A DNA stretch of 64,000 nt from Granulicella mallensis (GCF_014203225.1 NZ_JACHIO010000005.1:1-64000); one strand, 5' to 3'. Numbered from the stretch's first letter, positions 45,481 to 54,297 are shown. Program-made: numbers and translations. Notes: generated by a model from the letters alone, not told the origin.

Positions 45481-46743
45481 TTATGCTTCATGCTTTTCTG
45501 CCGCTGCGAATCGAACACACAGTGCAACAGCTTTCGCAGCCTGCCGAACTTCATCCAATTTAGGGAACGAAGGCGCAATACGAATCGTACGATCTTCAGG
45601 ATCATTTCCGTAAGGGTGCGTCGCACCTGCAGGAGTTAAAACGATACCAGCGTCCCTGGCCAATGCGACCACACGCTTCGCACATCCTGCAGGTACATCC
45701 AGACTGATGAAATAACCACCCTTAGGCTTAGTCCAGGTGATCCCCGAAAGCTGTGACAACTCAGCGGCAAAGATCTCCAGAACTGCTTCAAACTTCGGTG
45801 CCAGCAGCTCCCGATGCTTCTCCATCAGCGCAGCAATGCCTTCTTTATCTTTCAAGAAGCGAACATGGCGAAGCTGATTGACCTTATCGGGTCCAATCGT
45901 CCGTGGCGTCAAACGGCTCAACAACCACTGCACGTTTGGTTGCGATGCGGCCATGGCGGTAAGGCCTGCACCCGCGAAGGTGATTTTGGAGGTGGAAGCA
46001 AAGACGAAAACTCTATTCGCGTGTCCATACACGGCACTTCGCTCCAGGAGGTTGGCTATCGAGACCTGTTCCGAGGTAAGGTGATGCACTGCATAGGCGT
46101 TGTCCCAGAAAATACGAAAGTCGCCGGCTGCAGTTTTCATCGCGGCAAGTCGTTCCACTACCGCGTCGGAATAGATCGCGCCCGTTGGATTGCTGTATTT
46201 GGGAACGCACCACATTCCTTTAATCGATGGATCCGCGGCTGCGAGTTCTTCCACCTCATCCATATTGGGCCCATCTTCCTGCAGCCCGACAGAAATCATG
46301 CGAATACCGTAATCCTCACAGATCTTAAAGTGCCGATCATAGCCGGGAACAGGGCAGATAAAAGCGATATCGCTCTGTTTAGACCAGGGCTCGGGACTAT
46401 CGCAGGTACCCTTGAGAAGCGCGAATGCCACGATGTCATGCATTAAGGCAAGGCTGGCATTGTTCGCGATGACAATCTGTTCAGGCGGAGCTTCCAGCAT
46501 GCTGGAGAACAGATGGCGCACCTCACTCAAACCTTGCAACCCGCCATAATTACGAGTATCTACGGCATTCTCGGCCATAAAATTCGGCACACCAGGAAGG
46601 TTCAAGAGCTCGTTACTGAGATCGAGTTGCTGTGGGGATGGCTTCCCGCGCGTGAGATCTAAGGTAATACCTCGCTGCTGAAGTGCAAGGTATTCCGCTT
46701 GAAGCTGCTTCAAAGACATGCCGATCGCCTCCTGAGATTTCAT
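45481..46743 (-). CDS. PLP-dependent aminotransferase (class I, type Ic)
   Basis: A 420-residue fold-type I aminotransferase. The PLP Lys lies in ASTSKITFAGAG near residue 253, the cofactor-holding Asp/Tyr region in FWDNAYAVHHL near 214, and the substrate-binding Arg in DRTIRIAPSFP near the C-terminus. The sequence RGKPSPQQLDLSNELL at the start and RNYGGLQGL are like the type Ic aspartate aminotransferases found in many actinobacteria and others. It likely transfers amino groups between aspartate or another amino acid and 2-oxoglutarate. The start at 46743 may be replaced by the internal ATG at residue 9. It is convergent with the UbiA-like gene. Confidence 0.85.
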   Translation of the reverse strand: MKSQEAIGMSLKQLQAEYLALQQRGITLDLTRGKPSPQQLDLSNELLNLPGVPNFMAENAVDTRNYGGLQGLSEVRHLFSSMLEAPPEQIVIANNASLALMHDIVAFALLKGTCDSPEPWSKQSDIAFICPVPGYDRHFKICEDYGIRMISVGLQEDGPNMDEVEELAAADPSIKGMWCVPKYSNPTGAIYSDAVVERLAAMKTAAGDFRIFWDNAYAVHHLTSEQVSIANLLERSAVYGHANRVFVFASTSKITFAGAGLTAMAASQPNVQWLLSRLTPRTIGPDKVNQLRHVRFLKDKEGIAALMEKHRELLAPKFEAVLEIFAAELSQLSGITWTKPKGGYFISLDVPAGCAKRVVALARDAGIVLTPAGATHPYGNDPEDRTIRIAPSFPKLDEVRQAAKAVALCVRFAAAEKHEA

Positions 46744-46865
46744 CGCAGACTAATTTCCTTCAGACAAAATCACGCTAGAGCCAATTAGAAATCCAGCTTC
46801 GTCCTCAGTCAACGAGCCACGACGAGAACCGGCCAGAGCAACACAAGAGGCTGCATCAACCAAGC

Positions 46866-46895
46866 AAAAGTGGAACCATTCACATGGTTCCACTT
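46866..46895 (-). terminator. rho-independent terminator of the minus-strand gene
   Basis: AAAGTGGAACCAT (46866-46878) pairs perfectly with ATGGTTCCACTTT (46883-46895) around TCAC. On the minus strand it is followed by TTGCTT after the terminal TTT, giving a T-rich tail. It lies about 150 bases downstream of the end of the gene at 47039-47758. Confidence 0.7.
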
Positions 46896-47038
46896 TGCGG
46901 TTGCAAGATAACATCTAGGAGATTCCTGTAGCAAAAATCCTAGGGACCGCAGCCGTACAGCTATATGGGTATGGCCAGGTCGACTCGAACTACAGTGCTA
47001 CCAGAGTCCCAATTACATCGGTTCATAGGGCAATCGGT

Positions 47039-47758
47039 CTAACTGAACTTGATATCGTCCAGATCGACCGACACTACAAGAGGCTCCGAGAGAGGTGTGT
47101 TATCAGGTCTCCGAATAAACACTCGGTGCTTTACTGGGATAACGATCCCCTCCACCACTTTGTGCTCATAGGTATAGTGAGCCGCAGGGCTGCTGCCAGC
47201 AATATCAACATCGTAATCGTGGCGTTGCAGAAGACCGGACTGGTCAAAGTAGAAGATTTGCTGCTTGCTATGGGTTTCGATCGTATCGGGGAAGAGGACC
47301 TTCAAGCGGCGCCAAGTCGTCCCATTCTCCTGCCAGGGCTCGAGTTCCTCCGACTCCACACCTGGAAGAGCAAAGAGAAATGGCGTTGTCAGATATGTCC
47401 ACATTGCATAGCCGGCGAAGTACGCAAGCTGGAGATCATCCCAAGGAGTTTCCAGAGTGTGCCCTTCAAATGATTTACGCGGATTGAGCCGTTCCTTGAG
47501 AATGTCACCGGTTGAGGACTCAATTGCGACACGGAGGGGCTCAAGCACTGAGCGACGGCTACTCCCTGTAAAAGGCGTATGGGATGCCCACTCGCGATGG
47601 AGGTCCACGGTAACATGCGAGTCGTTGATTACACCGTCCTGGCCTTTCATTGACCAGAGTACCCCTCCAACCAATTGATGAGCACTCATTTGCTTAAACT
47701 CGCGCCAACGCTTTATGCCTCCGTGCGCATTCATTGCTAATTCAGCTAACTCATTCAT
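47039..47758 (-). CDS. conserved hypothetical protein
   Basis: A 239-residue protein with a good ribosome site (AAGGGAAG). It has no signal peptide or membrane segment. Features are NAHGGIKRWREFKQMSAH at the start, repeated aromatic and His residues in the middle (LQLAYFAGYAMWTYLTTPFL), and IETHSKQQIFYFDQSGLLQRHDYDV with AAHYTYEHKVVEGIVIPVKH towards the end. The last part resembles the beta-strand pattern of LolA/LolB-like lipid-binding barrels (a protein reading F-D-x-x-G-L-L-x-R-x-D-Y), but this is a weak guess. It is encoded 145 bases upstream of the HD-domain gene end on the same strand orientation; the two are separate units. Confidence 0.6.
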   Translation of the reverse strand: MNELAELAMNAHGGIKRWREFKQMSAHQLVGGVLWSMKGQDGVINDSHVTVDLHREWASHTPFTGSSRRSVLEPLRVAIESSTGDILKERLNPRKSFEGHTLETPWDDLQLAYFAGYAMWTYLTTPFLFALPGVESEELEPWQENGTTWRRLKVLFPDTIETHSKQQIFYFDQSGLLQRHDYDVDIAGSSPAAHYTYEHKVVEGIVIPVKHRVFIRRPDNTPLSEPLVVSVDLDDIKFS

Positions 47759-47903
47759 TTCGCTTCCCTTTCAGCTTGAGTATTCGAAACCCTCGAATGT
47801 GATAAACACAACACCCGTAGTGATCTCGTTGTAAACATCACCGGAGAAGGTGTACGGCAATCTACGCAGATCACCGTATACCTTCACCTATAAAAACAAC
47901 CTT

Positions 47904-48692
47904 CTAGGAATTCTGGAAAGGAGAATTCTGGATCTGATCGTAAAAGTTGCTGCGATTGTAGTTACGAATGAAATGTGAGCAGATGTCCTCGTTGCAGGTC
48001 GCTTCAGTGGTTTGTGTCTTATGTTCAAATCCACCGAGAAATGCCTTGGCGATGCTCTGCTTGAAATCGACACGAGGATATTCGGCAACCACCTTTTTAC
48101 GAATGTCCTCCGGAAACTCCTGATACCCGATGCCTAAGACGTCAAGGCCTACACCGTTGTAGAGTAGCTCGACCTCAACAGGTTTGTAAGCAGCGATGCC
48201 AGGCGTTGTATGCAAGGCGATTGCGTCCCATGCAGTCTGGATTCGCTCATTCGGCACCTTGTGATGTTCAAGGAATTGACGAACGGCATTGGCGCTATCA
48301 ACCTCAAAGCGGTCTGCCTCGCTGCTAAACTTTTTCAAAAGTCCGAGATCGTGAAAGGCAGCGCAGATAAACAGCAATTCAACGTCGAAGCTTTGCCCTG
48401 CCCTACGACCCTGCTCATTGGCCCAAAAGAAGACGCGATGGGAGTGATTGAAGAGAAGGGGTGTACTGAACTCACGCAAAAGGCCCGTAGCCTCTCTGGT
48501 CAGCTTACTGTCAGGAACTCCTGCTTGAACCCTTTGGTATTGCGATGCCGGAGTTGGTACTGGGATGACGACCTTGGGGCTGCGAAAGGTAGCAGGTGTT
48601 GGCGAGCCTCCCTGGGCGAGACCTACGGCTGTGACTCCTGCAACGGATGCCATTGGAGCACTTTTTAGAAAAACGCGGCGTGTAAGCGACAT
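47904..48692 (-). CDS. Tat-exported HD-domain protein (cyanamide hydratase-like)
   Basis: A 262-residue protein. The N-terminus MSLTRRVFLKSAPMASVAGV is a twin-arginine signal, so it is folded before export. The HD domain shows LLFNHSHRVFFWANEQG near residue 80, then LLFICAAFHDLGLLKKF with the metal-binding His-Asp, DSANAVRQFLEHH and IQTAWDAIALHTTPGI. This set is seen in the HD proteins annotated as cyanamide hydratase-like, although their substrates are mostly untested. The ATG at 48692 has AAGGAG upstream. It is interesting that a broken cyanate operon lies 2.3 kb away, but no functional link is shown. Confidence 0.8.
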   Translation of the reverse strand: MSLTRRVFLKSAPMASVAGVTAVGLAQGGSPTPATFRSPKVVIPVPTPASQYQRVQAGVPDSKLTREATGLLREFSTPLLFNHSHRVFFWANEQGRRAGQSFDVELLFICAAFHDLGLLKKFSSEADRFEVDSANAVRQFLEHHKVPNERIQTAWDAIALHTTPGIAAYKPVEVELLYNGVGLDVLGIGYQEFPEDIRKKVVAEYPRVDFKQSIAKAFLGGFEHKTQTTEATCNEDICSHFIRNYNRSNFYDQIQNSPFQNS

Positions 48693-49105
48693 GATCAATC
48701 TCCTTCGATCTAGGTTGTTGGTTCGTGGTCAGGCGATGATGTCTATTAATCGTCAATCTCTCGGAAGCTTGACTCTATAAAGAAACTAAGAGGAAGTCTT
48801 CCGCTATCGAATCAATCTTTCAAAATCGCACGATAGCTTGACTGCTGGTGAGGACTATCTTGTCGGTCGAGATACCTTTTGAAACTCTTGTCCACACCTT
48901 GTCTTGCTCCTAAGCGGTTATCGCTAAGACAAAGCTTAGAGTCGATCTCTTGCTACAACAACGACATAGACACGACACTTTCGGACATACATTCGCCCTC
49001 ATCGTTCAAGCATCAGGATGTCCGATATCGCTGCATCTGTGTCATGGCCCCAGCCCGTTAAGGCCGCTAGGATATCTACTGTTTCTTACAATACTCTGGG
49101 GGAAT
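48693..49105. other. 413-base divergent gap
   Basis: Between the divergent HD-domain and alpha/beta hydrolase genes. No gene found. It should contain both promoters; I cannot name a clear pair of elements. Confidence 0.4.
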
Positions 49106-49813
49106 ATGGCGCATTTTACCGTTTTGACAGGCTCCGAAACTCGGCCACTTTCATGGCAGACTTTGCAGACTCAATTGGAGATCAGCGGACATACGACCGC
49201 CGTAGTGAGCTTGAATAATGTCTCATGGGCATCCGGACTCGATGCAGCAGCAGATGCCTTAGCTCAGAAGGTCGGACCAACATCGCGAGCCATACTCATC
49301 GGTCATTCCATCGCAGGATTGGTCCTGCCCGCTCTCGGAGACAGACTCGGTGCCATGTCAGAGATCTATGTTGCAGCCTTCCCTCCCCAAAGAGGACAAA
49401 GTTTCTTCGATCGATTGCTTTCGGGTGAAGAAATTTACGATCCCACATGGGTAGACGGGTACCAAAGCCTGATCCGGTCGAAAGATCCTCTGACCACACA
49501 TCGCCACTTTCTTGATTACCATCTGTTCCACGATTGCCGCGCGGATACCGCAGATTTGTACTGGAAAAAATCAGAACTGCCGCTTGATGTGATTTACAGC
49601 ACTCCCTACCTATCAGAACTTTCTCTAAGGAGCAGGCATTACATTGTCTGTGCTTCAGATCGGACGGTCAGGCCTGAGTGGCAGAGGCACGCGGCATCTC
49701 TATTGCCTTACGCAAGCGTTACAGAGATAGACTGCGGACATTGCCCACAAATCGCGAGACCTGTGGAGCTAGCCCAGCAACTCCTTCTGGCTGCAAATCA
49801 TCTCGATGCCTAA
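49106..49813 (+). CDS. alpha/beta-hydrolase fold protein
   Basis: A 235-residue hydrolase. The nucleophile elbow is ILIGHSIAGLV near residue 68, with the catalytic His in IDCGHCPQIARP near the end and an acid likely in VCASDRTVRPEW. The start at 49106 has GGGGGA five bases upstream and gives AHFTVLTGSE, the usual first strand; the open frame before it is not typical. The early Asn/His oxyanion HG motif of many relatives is absent, and the segment LTGSETRPLSWQ takes its place. Function is likely an esterase or a C-C hydrolase, with unknown substrate. It runs towards the GlxA-type regulator, 219 bases away. Confidence 0.8.
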   Translation: MAHFTVLTGSETRPLSWQTLQTQLEISGHTTAVVSLNNVSWASGLDAAADALAQKVGPTSRAILIGHSIAGLVLPALGDRLGAMSEIYVAAFPPQRGQSFFDRLLSGEEIYDPTWVDGYQSLIRSKDPLTTHRHFLDYHLFHDCRADTADLYWKKSELPLDVIYSTPYLSELSLRSRHYIVCASDRTVRPEWQRHAASLLPYASVTEIDCGHCPQIARPVELAQQLLLAANHLDA

Positions 49814-50032
49814 TCATCAAGAGGGCTTATCGTGTATCTTCGTGAATCAACGGTCCCTAAGCCTGTGCTATTAAACGACGAAAATTATGCAAAGACTTCT
49901 TCTGCGCTGATAGACGCCGGTGCGGCCCGATGGAATTCGCAGCAGACCTTGAAGGATGCCATTTAGCCCAGAAGGACCACAAGCACGTGATTGAGCGTGA
50001 TCAAGATTTTTGATATCCCGTAGAATGCTGGG

Positions 50033-50980
50033 ATGCGAAGAGTCGTCATTGTCGGTCAGCCTCCGGTCCAGATTTTGGATGTGACTGGCCCGTTAGAAGT
50101 TTTTTGTAATGCCCCCGGTTATGAGGTGCAGATCGGTAATCCCGGTATGGAAAACTCTCTACGCACTCATAGAGGTGTTTCACTCACTGACGCTGCTCCG
50201 ATCAAAGAGATCAAAGGACCGATTGATACATTGGTGATTGCCGGCGGACCTGGGTCGGAGACAGGTATCTACGATGAGGAGTTCGTCTCCTGGATCGCAG
50301 AAGCTGGTGCACGCTCTCGCAGAATAGCGTCTATTTGTACTGGAGCGTTTCTCCTGGCGGCAGCAGGGCTTCTCGATGGCAAGGAAGCCGTAACGCATTG
50401 GCATTTCTGCGATCGGTTGGCGAAGGAGTTTCCTAAGGTTAAAGTTCGCCCTGAGCCAATCTTCTTACGTGATGGGTCCGTGTACACGTCAGCCGGCATC
50501 ACCGCTGGCATCGATCTCTCTCTCGCACTAGTCGAAGAGGATCATGGGCACCGGGCAGCTCTGGACGTCGCCCGTTTCCTGGTGATGTTCCTGGTACGTC
50601 CGGGAGGACAGGCACAGTTTAGCCATATGTTGTCCAGACAGGCGGTAACGTCACAACCACTCCGAGAACTGCACGTATGGATGCTGGAGAATCTGAAAGC
50701 CGACCTTTCGGTTGATAATCTTGCCGATAGGATGGGCATGAGCGCGAGGCATTTCACTCGGGTTTGCCTAAAAGACACGCAGATGAATCCAGGGCAGTTC
50801 GTCGACAGAATGAGAGTCGAGGCAGCTCGGCAATTAATCGACAGTTCTACGATGGGATTAAAAGAAGTTGCCGACCAGTGTGGTTTTAGTACAGCAGATT
50901 CAATGCGCCGGGTCTTCCTGCGTGTTCTTGGAATCACGGCCGGCGAGTATACAAACCGCTTCAAGAGCACAATGGCCTAA
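50033..50980 (+). CDS. GlxA-family regulator (DJ-1/PfpI plus AraC domains)
   Basis: A 315-residue regulator with an N-terminal DJ-1/PfpI domain (VVIVGQPPVQILDVTGPLEV, VIAGGPGSETG, and the nucleophile-elbow Cys in RIASICTGAFLLAAAGLLDG at about residue 102) and a C-terminal AraC domain (LSVDNLADRMGMSARHFTRV and GLKEVADQCGFSTADSMRRVF). Such proteins sense small molecules or amino compounds through the first domain. It is on the plus strand, just upstream of the dead cyanate operon, whose cynR fragment is on the opposite strand and convergent to it. Nothing else in the sequence tells its regulon. Confidence 0.9.
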   Translation: MRRVVIVGQPPVQILDVTGPLEVFCNAPGYEVQIGNPGMENSLRTHRGVSLTDAAPIKEIKGPIDTLVIAGGPGSETGIYDEEFVSWIAEAGARSRRIASICTGAFLLAAAGLLDGKEAVTHWHFCDRLAKEFPKVKVRPEPIFLRDGSVYTSAGITAGIDLSLALVEEDHGHRAALDVARFLVMFLVRPGGQAQFSHMLSRQAVTSQPLRELHVWMLENLKADLSVDNLADRMGMSARHFTRVCLKDTQMNPGQFVDRMRVEAARQLIDSSTMGLKEVADQCGFSTADSMRRVFLRVLGITAGEYTNRFKSTMA

Positions 50981-51037
50981 TGCAGCACCTCGCAAGCTAT
51001 GATTAATTCTGCGGGGTAGAAACTCAAACAGATACTC

Positions 51038-51632
51038 CTAGCTGACCGCACTATAGCAATCCAAGCCCGTCTGGGCTGATTTGTAATGAGCTACCATTCG
51101 ATTAAATGACTTTACGTATATGCGCGCCGCAGCGCTCTCATATGCGCTGCGGCGCCGAAGAAGTGCTGCTGTCCGATTTGGTATCGCAGGCTTCAACATG
51201 ATTGGACGAAGCTCCCCATGCTCGTCCGCAATTCGGACGGGAAGTATCGTAATCAGCCGTCCTCGGCGAACAATCTCAACGATTGCACTGATAGTATTCG
51301 CCTCGATCGAGATATGAGGGGCAATGCCTTGTGCCTGAAAAACAGATCTACATATTGCCGCGTCACAAAGTCGGTTGTAAGAAGAGCGAGTGATTCCCCT
51401 GCAGCTCGCTTTTTGTCATGGTAAGGCCTTGCTTAATGCTGGAAAGAGAGGCTGCCACCATTACACTTAATTTCTCTACAAATAGGGGGCGGCAATCAAT
51501 CTCGGGTGAACGCACTTTGGAGAACGCAATCCAAGATCGAAGTTGTCTTCCATCAAAGCGGGCTCCATCTTGTCCTGCATCATCTTCTGGATGTTGAGTA
51601 GTATGCCCTGATAACGCGCGCTAAAGGTTTTT
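51038..51632 (-). pseudogene. cynR: cynR-like LysR regulator, fragment with frameshifts
   Basis: This minus-strand region codes, in shifting frames, for the effector domain of a LysR regulator of the CynR type. Reading from 51632: FSARYQGILLNIQ and KMMQDKMEPALMEDNFDL; then, after a slip near 51554, GIAFSKVRSPEIDCRPLF with LSVMVAASLSSIKQGL; then LLTTDFVTRQYVDLFF; and after another slip near 51345, QAQGIAPHISIEANTISAIV with EIVRRGRLITILPVRIADEH to the stop at 51038. At least three one-base slips are needed. The helix-turn-helix half is missing, because the fragment begins at the junction with the cynT relic. No ordinary open frame marks this gene, so it is easily missed. Confidence 0.85.
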
Positions 51633-51633
51633 A

Positions 51634-52052
51634 TATGCTGTAACCGCAATGAGCGTCACCAATATCCTAATCTGCGGCTATTCCGATTGTGGAGCGATGA
51701 CAGCGATCTCTACGTCCAAGTGCCTCGACCACCTGTCAGCAGTCGCAAATTGGCTTCGCGATACGGAGTCGGCCAGAATCGTCAACGCAGCACGCACTTA
51801 TTCCTTTCCCGAGGATCGGCTCAATTTTCTCATCCACGATAATGTCGTCGCTCAGCAGCAAATATCAAAACCCATCCGGCGGTGGCTCTGGCCCTGAAAG
51901 AAAGCTGACTCACCCTACAGGGATGGGTCTACGACATCGAGAAGGGGTCTATCGATGCACTCGATGGAGGGACCAACAGATTTGTCTCCCTCTCGCAGTT
52001 CCCAGATAAGCGTGCGTTGGTGTCGAAACCCAACAACTTCATTTCACAGTAA
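51634..52052 (+). pseudogene. cynT: cynT-like beta-carbonic anhydrase, fragment
   Basis: The region begins in mid-gene with YAVTAMSVTNILICGYSDCG AMTAIS, the central motif of beta-carbonic anhydrases. The zinc ligand His of the usual CGHSDCG is Tyr here, and the earlier Cys ligand is lost with the N-terminal third. After HDNVVAQ a frame slip near 51858 leads to NIKTHPAVALALKE, a TGA at 51906-51908, and then LTLQGWVYDIEKGSIDAL with DGGTNRFVSLSQF to the stop at 52052. CynT removes or recycles bicarbonate for cyanase. With a missing N-terminus, a frameshift, a stop codon and a changed metal ligand, it cannot work. Confidence 0.87.
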
Positions 52053-52069
52053 AACTGAAAGGAAATAAC

Positions 52070-52521
52070 ATGCCTAGATCAGAATTCAGCCAAGCCGCAC
52101 GTCTCGAGCTCACTTCCGATATCCACGGTGCCAAAAGCAAGAAAGACCTGACCGATGGAACCGGCCCAAGCATCGCGTTCGTTGCCGCTGCCCTGTCCGG
52201 CCAGCACGCATTACATGAGAGGGCCGCAGAAGTGGTCGGCAAGAAACTTGATCTCAATACCAATGCAGTCGCCCTCCTGCAGAGCATTCCGATGCGCGGC
52301 AATGTCCCCGGTCACGTAGCAACATCTATCACTTTTACGACATGCTCCAGATCTACGCCACAACCTTAAAGGCATTGATTCACCAGCAGTTTGGCGATGG
52401 CATCATCAGTGCTATCAATTTCAGGAGGGACATCACAAAAATCGATGCCCCTGAAGGTGGATCACGCGCAGTGATTACACTGGACGGAAAGTTTCTGCCA
52501 GTCAAACCTTATAGGTCATAG
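52070..52521 (+). pseudogene. cynS: cynS-like cyanase, frameshifted
   Basis: Cyanase turns cyanate plus bicarbonate into ammonia and carbon dioxide. The first frame (from the ATG at 52070, with AAAGGAAA upstream) gives ARLELTSDIHGAKSKKDLT DGTG, AFVAAALSGQHAL and [18 protein letters not shown]. Compared with known cyanases, five residues (SFAEI-type) after KKDL are gone. Near 52325 a small out-of-frame deletion leads to [20 protein letters not shown] and [15 protein letters not shown] to the stop at 52521. The residues equivalent to catalytic Arg96 and Glu99 of E. coli CynS read His and Asp, while Ser122 remains (GIISAINF). So the gene is broken and its active site eroded. Confidence 0.88.
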
Positions 52522-52633
52522 CCCTCCCCTCCACCGATCAATGTCCTGCACGCCCTTTGATCCAATTATTAGGCCGCAGGATAATTTTGTGAATACACTT
52601 GCCATTTGAATGAATCATACGTTCTGGAGTAAT

Positions 52634-53614
52634 ATGCAAACCACGCGCAGTAGACACACGGCATTTCTCGGGGGTGAACTGTTGACCCTGTTTTACATGG
52701 CAGCCATCGCCTTCCTGGCTCGCAGGACTGGTTTCTCCCTGCTCTTGTTTCCTGAACTTGCTGCGCTATCACATGATGTTTTTACCCGGTCTCGGGGGAA
52801 ATGGGCGAATCAGCCATGGCTGCTCATCATAACCCCAACGATTACCGCCATCTTCGGTCTCCTGGTCGTACGCCATACGCACTTTAACTCTCTTGCTTTA
52901 ACATTGATCGTGCTGGTCAGCCTCATCGTAATCAAACTACTCAAATCTACAATCGCGCCAGCTATCTCTGCGGGTGTACTCCCGATGGTTCTCACCGAAC
53001 GCAGCTGGATTTATCCCCTGGGTATCTTTATTGGCCTCAGCGCACTCGTCTCACTCCTTCTGATCTGGAAACGATATGGCCCTAAAGACGAACACCCCTC
53101 TGCAGAAGAGGAAATCAACTCTAAGGTGGTCGATGAACTCGAGGAGCCACCTCACGACCGTTTCTGGGGGATCGCTCTGCTGGTGTTTGTGCTGGTTTTA
53201 GCGACAACGGCACAGATTACAGGGCTTTTCTTTTTGATATTTCCGCCCTTGATCGTAGTGGCCTATGAAATTCTGGGCCATCCTGAAGTCCCAAGTTGGA
53301 TGGCTCGCCCGGTCCTGTTCCCGCTGATAAGTTTCCTCACCGCATCAATAGGGCTCCTAGCCTGCCACATCTTCAATTTCAGTTTTGTTGGTGTAGTCGT
53401 AGCGATGCTTTGTTCGATCATCCTTCTTCGGATATTCAAAGTGCACATGCCTCCGGCATTGGCAGTAGGCATACTTCCGTTTGTGATGGAGGCTCCCAAC
53501 TACCGATACCCGATATCCGTGCTGCTCGGAACAATCGCACTTATGCTGTATTTTTGGGGCTATAGCAAATTGCGAGAGATTCAACAGTTGACGCAGCTCA
53601 ATCGTAAAGCATAA
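52634..53614 (+). CDS. HPP-like membrane protein with tandem duplication
   Basis: A 326-residue integral membrane protein made of two similar halves of four to five helices each, joined by a charged linker (about residues 155-180, EEEINSKVVDELEEPPHD). The halves show matching segments: FSLLLFPELAALSHDVFT versus FLIFPPLIVVAYEIL, and AISAGVLPMVLTERSWIYP versus ALAVGILPFVMEAPNYRYP. The pattern P-x-A-x-A-x-G-x-L-P is like the HPP domain, which other bacteria and plastids use for nitrite movement, but the HPP signature itself appears only partly (HMPPALAVG). The start at 52634 is preferred, as GGAG lies 5 bases upstream; an ATG at 52610 also exists. It follows the dead cynS gene. Confidence 0.7.
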   Translation: MQTTRSRHTAFLGGELLTLFYMAAIAFLARRTGFSLLLFPELAALSHDVFTRSRGKWANQPWLLIITPTITAIFGLLVVRHTHFNSLALTLIVLVSLIVIKLLKSTIAPAISAGVLPMVLTERSWIYPLGIFIGLSALVSLLLIWKRYGPKDEHPSAEEEINSKVVDELEEPPHDRFWGIALLVFVLVLATTAQITGLFFLIFPPLIVVAYEILGHPEVPSWMARPVLFPLISFLTASIGLLACHIFNFSFVGVVVAMLCSIILLRIFKVHMPPALAVGILPFVMEAPNYRYPISVLLGTIALMLYFWGYSKLREIQQLTQLNRKA

Positions 53615-53689
53615 GGCGGAGGAGTAAACTCCACATTACAAATGGATATGATGTAAGAGTTACCAGTTGATAAGTGAGCAAAAAAACAG

Positions 53690-53722
53690 AAATGTGGTAA
53701 TTCCATCGGGATTACTACATTT
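53690..53722 (+). terminator. rho-independent terminator after HPP-like gene
   Basis: AAATGTGGTAATTCC (53690-53704) pairs with GGGATTACTACATTT (53708-53722) around ATC, with wobble pairs at two positions, and TTCCATTTCC follows. It sits 75 bases after the gene's stop in a strongly AT-rich stretch. Confidence 0.6.
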
Positions 53723-54018
53723 TCCATTTCCATGTAGCACTTTAAAGATCAACGCAGGTTAGATTTGCTTGCTCTTCCAAAATCCACAACAAATTAATCT
53801 AATAATATAATTAAATTCAACAGTCCGAACTATTTACTAACGGAGCTACTCATTGCGCTGGGCATTTGAAATAGGCGTGCTGCATCCACCTAGGCTACTA
53901 GTCAACACAACTGCTCTACTATACTTCGAAATAAAATTGGAGCTATAGAAATCTTTTTTAGGATTCTGTAGCCCTTTGTGATCGCCGTTGAGCCTGTTTG
54001 GCTTACGCACAACTTCAG
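53723..54018. other. AT-rich intergenic stretch
   Basis: About 300 bases, the most AT-rich part of the window (for instance around 53780-53830). No gene is supported. Confidence 0.45.
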
Positions 54019-54297
54019 TTACATTATCCAACGGCTGTACAAATGAATCGCCAGAGCTCCCATGAGTGGTGCCAGAGCTACTTCGGCGTAGATAGCCATG
54101 TAGATTCCAGTTACATGATTTTGATAGAACTCCTCTGAATTGCTCGCACCCGCATCAGCTACGCTCTTAGCTATGCCTGCAGCAATCGTCCGTACCTCCG
54201 CGCGAATGCTCCGTGAGTTGTTATTCTTGATCGTCTTAAGAGGCCGCCTAGAGCTTAAGACACCTGAATTGAAAGTTACTGAAGTCGTCGTGCTCAT
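54019..54297 (-). CDS. small membrane-anchored protein, paralog 2
   Basis: A 92-residue protein homologous to the product at 35289-35567. Shared features are the Ser/Thr-rich start (MSTTTSVTFNSGVLSSRRP), a basic middle with NNNSRSIRAEV, EEFYQNHVTGIYMAIYAEVA and the hydrophobic end with LMGALAIHLYSRWIM. The ATG at 54297 has a good AAAGGAGA site. As in the first copy, an in-frame leader of 23 codons from a GTG (54366) is kept, and upstream DNA with TTTTTTGCTGGATTT and GTCGTGGCA is shared. No family is recognised. Conservation of both the protein and the leader suggests that the 5' region matters for expression. Confidence 0.72.
   Translation of the reverse strand: MSTTTSVTFNSGVLSSRRPLKTIKNNNSRSIRAEVRTIAAGIAKSVADAGASNSEEFYQNHVTGIYMAIYAEVALAPLMGALAIHLYSRWIM

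Noticed and set aside
51120-51424. Short plus-strand frames in this interval
   Set aside because: They are shadows of the cynR relic on the minus strand, which has clear LysR effector-domain similarity in three successive frames.
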